Shown here: piece after piece, positions 12,722 through 15,820 of the stretch
Layout: each line of letters opens with the position of its first letter
How positions within the stretch are numbered: position 1 is the first letter of the stretch
From: Anaerolineae bacterium
Lineage (GTDB): Bacteria; Chloroflexota; Anaerolineae; B4-G1; DUEL01
DNA: 15,820 nucleotides
Reading direction: 5' to 3'
Assembly: GCA_029932895.1 (NCBI GenBank)
Contig: JAOZPF010000032.1
Location: forward strand, 1 to 15,820
The notes under the pieces: model-generated
Database searches by the model: none
What the model was told of the DNA's origin: nothing
The model's input: the letters and a program-made list of their open reading frames with translations, nothing else
Position numbers and translations under genes: made by a program

Positions 12722-14413
12722 TCAGTCTCCCAGTGCCCACCCAGAGTTGGTGTGCAGCAGCGTCAACACGGTGATGGTCGGCCAGTCGGCGATAGCCCAG
12801 ACCCGCGCCTCGTCCCCTTCCAGTTCGATCTGCTGCGCTTCATAGCCAGCGGCCGCCGTCGCCTGCACCACTGCCATATAGTCAGCCGCCAGGGGATCGG
12901 AAAAGCTCCCCACCTCCAGGACATGCTCCACGCTTGCCAGCAGCACCTCGCAGTGGTCGAACGCGCCAGCCTGGAGCGATTTCTGTGCGTTGATGAGCAT
13001 AGTCTCCAGAGCCACGTTCTCTGGGGCACGGGGGTGGCGGAGGAAATCGGCCACGATCCCCTGCTCCGCCGCCGCTGCCGGGTTGGGCAGCCAGCCAGTG
13101 AGAAAGTAGGCACTGGGGTCGTACAACGCCTGGTAGCGGCGGATATCGTCAAAGAGACGGATAGTGAGCTTGACGTCACGCACCTGCTCGTCGCTGGGCG
13201 GGTGGTCACCTAGCCAACGTACAAAGTCCGCCTCCGCTTCCTCCAGCCCCACGTTCATGTTCTCCCGCAACGCCGCATCGATGATCTCGGCGGCGGTGTC
13301 ATACGAGCTGTCAAACGAGGTGTACCAGCGGAGAAAGCCATCCCAGCCGTAGGTATCGAACAAATAGTCGACAAAGGCTGCGGCCTCCATATAGCCGGTC
13401 TCGTGTTGCTGACGGTAAAAGTCGTTCGCCAGCTCCTCCAGCGGGATGTACCAGCCCAGCTCGCGAAGCGCAGCCGCCCGCTCTGGGATCGGCTCGACCT
13501 TGAAGTGGCCCCCGGCGACCCACACCGCCAACCCCTCTCGCGCCAGGGCAGGTGCCCAGTCGGTCAGCACCGCTGTATCAAGGACGTGAGTGGCCTCGTG
13601 GCGGACCACGACCCCCATGTCGTACCCCGCATAGTGGCGGTCGAGGTAAGAAAAGGCCAACCCCTGCCCAGCGTACCCGCCGTGGCCGATCACGCGACCG
13701 ATCAGGTAGATGTCGAACGGCTCTGGCAGGCGGGCGTGCAGTCTTTGCTGTACCTCTTCCACCGCCTCGTCCGCCACGGCAGCAATTTCATCCAGGTCCC
13801 GTTCGGCGGCTGTGCCGGTGAGGTAATAGAGGACGCAGTTGTCCGTCCTCCTGACGGCCCAAGAAGCGTTGGCTTCAAGAGCGGGCAGTTCTGTGGCCGG
13901 GCGCAGCCGGACGGTGAGGGTGACGACGTTGTCAGTGGGGTCCTCGTCCCCCGTCTGGACCATGTCGTCGGGGTCGAGCCGGACGGTGATGGTCTGGAGG
14001 CCGAACAGCCCGCTGGTGTCCCAGGCCCAGACCAGGCGAGCGCGCGGGGTCAGGTCGAAGGTAGGGTAGCCGACGATCCCCTCGGCGATGACCTCATCGC
14101 CAGTGGTGGCGCGGCGTTCGATGCGGACATCGAGGTCGTAAGGGTTGATCTGGCCCAGGTTGCGCGGCGTAACGTCAAAAGTGACCTGGTCGCCGCTGTA
14201 GAGCGCGGGGCCGGGGTAAAGGAGGACGCTCTCTGGCGCGATGTAGAGGTCGCTGGGTGTGGGGGTGGGGCTGGGTGTGGGGGTGGGCGTAGGGGGGCTG
14301 GTAGGGGATGGGGAGGGCGGTGCAGGGGTGGGGGAGATTGCAGTGGGCAGGCAGGCCAGAGCCAGCAGAAGCAAGAGCAGCCCTGCGGCGAGACGCAGAG
14401 CGCGAAGCCTCAC
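12722..14413 (-). CDS. Lipoprotein with CARDB-like domain and HEATH zinc-protease motif
   Basis: A 563-residue exported protein. The signal is MRLRALRLAAGLLLLLLALAC with lipobox LALAC (Cys21), followed by a Ser/Thr/Pro linker of about 30 residues (22-54). A CARDB/Ig-like domain covers about 55-175 (SDLYIAPESVLLYPGPALYSGDQVTF split over 54-79; NVVTLTVRL near 162-170). The peptidase part holds HEATH at 272-276, where His272 and His276 would bind zinc and Glu273 would act as base. Glu293 in AREGLAVWV is the likely third zinc ligand, as in gluzincin (MA-clan) peptidases, and DYLFDTYGWDGFLRWYTSF is typical of their C-terminal part. About 230 further residues look helical, perhaps TPR-like. Start: GTG at 14413 overlaps the methyltransferase TGA (GTGA), and a GTG at 14425 is possible. 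The substrate is unknown. Confidence 0.85.
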   Translation of the reverse strand: MRLRALRLAAGLLLLLLALACLPTAISPTPAPPSPSPTSPPTPTPTPSPTPTPSDLYIAPESVLLYPGPALYSGDQVTFDVTPRNLGQINPYDLDVRIERRATTGDEVIAEGIVGYPTFDLTPRARLVWAWDTSGLFGLQTITVRLDPDDMVQTGDEDPTDNVVTLTVRLRPATELPALEANASWAVRRTDNCVLYYLTGTAAERDLDEIAAVADEAVEEVQQRLHARLPEPFDIYLIGRVIGHGGYAGQGLAFSYLDRHYAGYDMGVVVRHEATHVLDTAVLTDWAPALAREGLAVWVAGGHFKVEPIPERAAALRELGWYIPLEELANDFYRQQHETGYMEAAAFVDYLFDTYGWDGFLRWYTSFDSSYDTAAEIIDAALRENMNVGLEEAEADFVRWLGDHPPSDEQVRDVKLTIRLFDDIRRYQALYDPSAYFLTGWLPNPAAAAEQGIVADFLRHPRAPENVALETMLINAQKSLQAGAFDHCEVLLASVEHVLEVGSFSDPLAADYMAVVQATAAAGYEAQQIELEGDEARVWAIADWPTITVLTLLHTNSGWALGD

Positions 14414-15645
14414 TCGCGCGTCCACAGGCTTACCGTCTCGATGTGGTACGTCTGCGGGAACATATCGACTGGTTGCACCTGTTGCAACCGGTAGCCAGCC
14501 CGGGCCAGTTGCCGACCATCCCGCGCCAGGGTGGCGGGGTCGCAAGAGACATAGACGATGCGGCGTGGGTTGGCATCGACAAGCCCCTCCAGCGCCTGGC
14601 GCGCCAGTCCCGTCCGTGGCGGATCGACCACCGCCGCGTCCAGAGCCTCATCTATGCCCGGCAACACTGTTTCCAGCGGCCCCTCGATCACCTCGACGTT
14701 CTCAAAATCGATCGTATTCTCCAGCAGGTCCTCCACCGCCGCTGGGTCTGCTTCCACAGCGACCACCAGCCCGGCCCGCTCCGCCAGCGGCACGGTAAAG
14801 AGACCCACGCCGCAGTATCCATCGAGGACCACCTCGCCGCCCTGCAGGTCCAGGCTATCCAGCACCAGTCGCACCAACTGCCCGGCCTGCCCGCTGTTAG
14901 CCTGGAAGAAGGAGGGCGCAGAGATGCGGTAGGTTCGCCCGGCGGCGACCTCGCTAAAAGCATTGCTGCCGATCAGATTAACCGCTCTACCGTCGGAGAG
15001 GAGGAGAACGCAGGAGACGGGCAGGTCGATCTCTAGTGCTGGCGGCTCATCATCCTCTGTCTCAAAGATGAGCATCCGCTCCCCCGTCCCGGTGCCAGCC
15101 CGCAGCGTGAGGGCGGTCAGGTCCGGCAGGTCCAGGTCAAGAGTGTCGTAGAGGTCAGAGAGTAAGGGGTGGAGGACCGGGCATGTCTCCACCGCCACCA
15201 CCTCGTCGTGACCGGAGGTGTAGAACCCCATCCCCTCCTGGGGGGCGGGGTGGAAGCGGGCCTGGTTGCGATAAGCCCAGCCGGTGGGGTCGGGCAACGT
15301 AGGCAGGACAGGCGGGTCGGGCAGGCGGCCGAGGCGGGCCAGTTGGTCAGCCACGACGTCGGCCTTGAAGCGCAATTGGGCCTCATAGGCAGCGTGCTGC
15401 CACTGGCAGCCGCCACATCCACCGGGGCCAAAATGGGGGCACGGCGGTGGGACCCGGTCGGGGGAAGGGGTCAACACCTCCAACAGGCGGGCGTGTCCGT
15501 ACCGATCGTGGTCTTCTACCACCTCGGCCCGCACTGTCTCGCCGGGCAGGGCGTAGGGGACAAAAATGACTTTGCCCTCGTGTCGGCCCAGGGCCGCGCC
15601 GCCGTGGGCCATACCGGTCAGTTCGACGGTCAGGGTTTTGTGCAC
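14410..15645 (-). CDS. 23S rRNA (uracil-5-)-methyltransferase, RlmCD/RlmD-like
   Basis: SAM-dependent enzyme forming 5-methyluridine in 23S rRNA (RumA/TrmA family). The 411-residue protein has an N-terminal TRAM domain (about 1-58). Cysteines at 69, 77, 80 and 155 (CPHFGPGGCGGCQWQH; TCPVL) can hold a [4Fe-4S] cluster, with spacing C-x7-C-x2-C, two residues wider than in E. coli RlmD. The SAM-binding region is SFFQANSGQAGQLV (245-258) and VVLDGYCGVGLFTVPLA (272-288), with DPPRTGL at 341-347. The nucleophile is Cys368 in VSCDPATLARD and the base is Glu403 in FPQTYHIETVSLW. The start is GTG 15645, preceded by a G-rich GAGGGGGGG stretch. Which uridine is methylated cannot be told from sequence. 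The protease gene overlaps its stop. Confidence 0.93.
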   Translation of the reverse strand: MHKTLTVELTGMAHGGAALGRHEGKVIFVPYALPGETVRAEVVEDHDRYGHARLLEVLTPSPDRVPPPCPHFGPGGCGGCQWQHAAYEAQLRFKADVVADQLARLGRLPDPPVLPTLPDPTGWAYRNQARFHPAPQEGMGFYTSGHDEVVAVETCPVLHPLLSDLYDTLDLDLPDLTALTLRAGTGTGERMLIFETEDDEPPALEIDLPVSCVLLLSDGRAVNLIGSNAFSEVAAGRTYRISAPSFFQANSGQAGQLVRLVLDSLDLQGGEVVLDGYCGVGLFTVPLAERAGLVVAVEADPAAVEDLLENTIDFENVEVIEGPLETVLPGIDEALDAAVVDPPRTGLARQALEGLVDANPRRIVYVSCDPATLARDGRQLARAGYRLQQVQPVDMFPQTYHIETVSLWTRE

Positions 15646-15649
15646 TATC

Positions 15650-15695
15650 AGCCCCCCCTCAATTCCCCCTGCTCTGCGGGGGGACGGGCTATTTT
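15650..15695. other. C/G-run hairpin ahead of the methyltransferase gene
   Basis: TCCCCC (15664-15669) pairs with GGGGGA (15679-15684). The outer arms AGCCC (15650-15654) and GGGCT (15686-15690) can extend the stem across an internal loop. On the plus strand ATTTT follows, a weak terminator-like pattern. On the minus strand it falls in the leader of the methyltransferase gene, just before its GTG, and could affect translation. Confidence 0.4.
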
Positions 15696-15820
15696 AGACG
15701 CTCCGCGTCGTTCTTGCTCTTCTGGTTGCGAAGGCCCTGCTTCCTAACGCCTCCTGGAAGCTCCCGCTTCATTCTCCGAACACGGAGCGGCGCTGGTCGG
15801 ACAGATGAATCAAGCCGGAG
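15689..15820 (-). other. Hairpin-rich window edge with possible gene remnant
   Basis: No gene is secure here. Three small perfect hairpins occur: GACGC/GCGTC (15697-15709), GAAGC/GCTTC (15757-15770) and CTCCG/CGGAG (15774-15787). On the minus strand a frame enters from the edge and ends at TGA 15771-15769 with SGLIHLSDQRRSVFGE. A 27-codon frame rich in Lys and Arg runs from the overlapping ATG at 15772 to TAG at 15689. Either could be the tail of an upstream gene or a decayed element. A plus-strand ATG at 15805 also runs off the edge. Confidence 0.25.

Noticed and set aside
13403..14494. 363-residue plus-strand frame opposite the metalloprotease gene.
   Set aside because: It is the antisense of a well-supported gene, is Gly/Arg/Val-rich without domains, and arises from GC-rich codon bias.

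Overview
This window looks like a piece of a GC-rich bacterial chromosome, most likely from the phylum Chloroflexota (Anaerolineae-like). This is an inference from three things. A bacterial-style chromosome (obgE, nadD, coaE, RlmCD-type methyltransferase) carries an archaeal-type mevalonate module. Its secreted proteins have FGYP...VQYF..VRMEWHP repeats. Its lipoproteins have long Thr/Pro linkers behind the lipobox. No rRNA, tRNA, CRISPR array or intact transposase gene was found.

Layout. (1) Positions 3-3814, plus strand: four genes in one direction, encoding class II HMG-CoA reductase (5' end cut by the window), archaeal-type HMG-CoA synthase, archaeal/SCP-x-type thiolase and a DUF35 zinc-ribbon/OB protein. 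Together they can take acetyl-CoA to mevalonate, and in archaea the last three products form one substrate-channelling complex. A ten-unit heptamer repeat lies between the thiolase and DUF35 genes. (2) Positions 3815-4389: about 575 bp without a convincing gene but dense in palindromes: a terminator, a 12-bp hairpin, a cruciform-like unit and a 99-bp element with 16-bp inverted ends. A good sigma70 promoter follows. (3) Positions 4390-5397, plus: secreted FGYP-repeat protein. (4) Positions 5490-8974, minus: two units, namely a GNAT acetyltransferase with a small two-helix membrane protein (own promoter), and an ABC-F ATPase with coaE (ATGA overlap, own promoter). (5) Positions 9096-12706, plus: obgE, nadD and a double solute-binding lipoprotein, tightly packed. 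obgE seems to lack a leader. The lipoprotein has its signal peptide and body in different frames, separated by C-runs. (6) Positions 12722-15645, minus: an RlmCD/TrmA-family rRNA methyltransferase followed, with a GTGA overlap, by a lipoprotein with a CARDB-like domain and an HEATH zinc-protease motif. (7) Positions 15646-15820: another hairpin-rich, gene-poor stretch at the window edge.

Most genes are ordinary housekeeping or surface genes. The parts most worth a second look are the mevalonate operon with its internal heptamer repeat, the palindrome-dense spacers, the frameshifted double-SBP lipoprotein, and the apparently leaderless obgE. I did not find a clearly new defence or mobile system.
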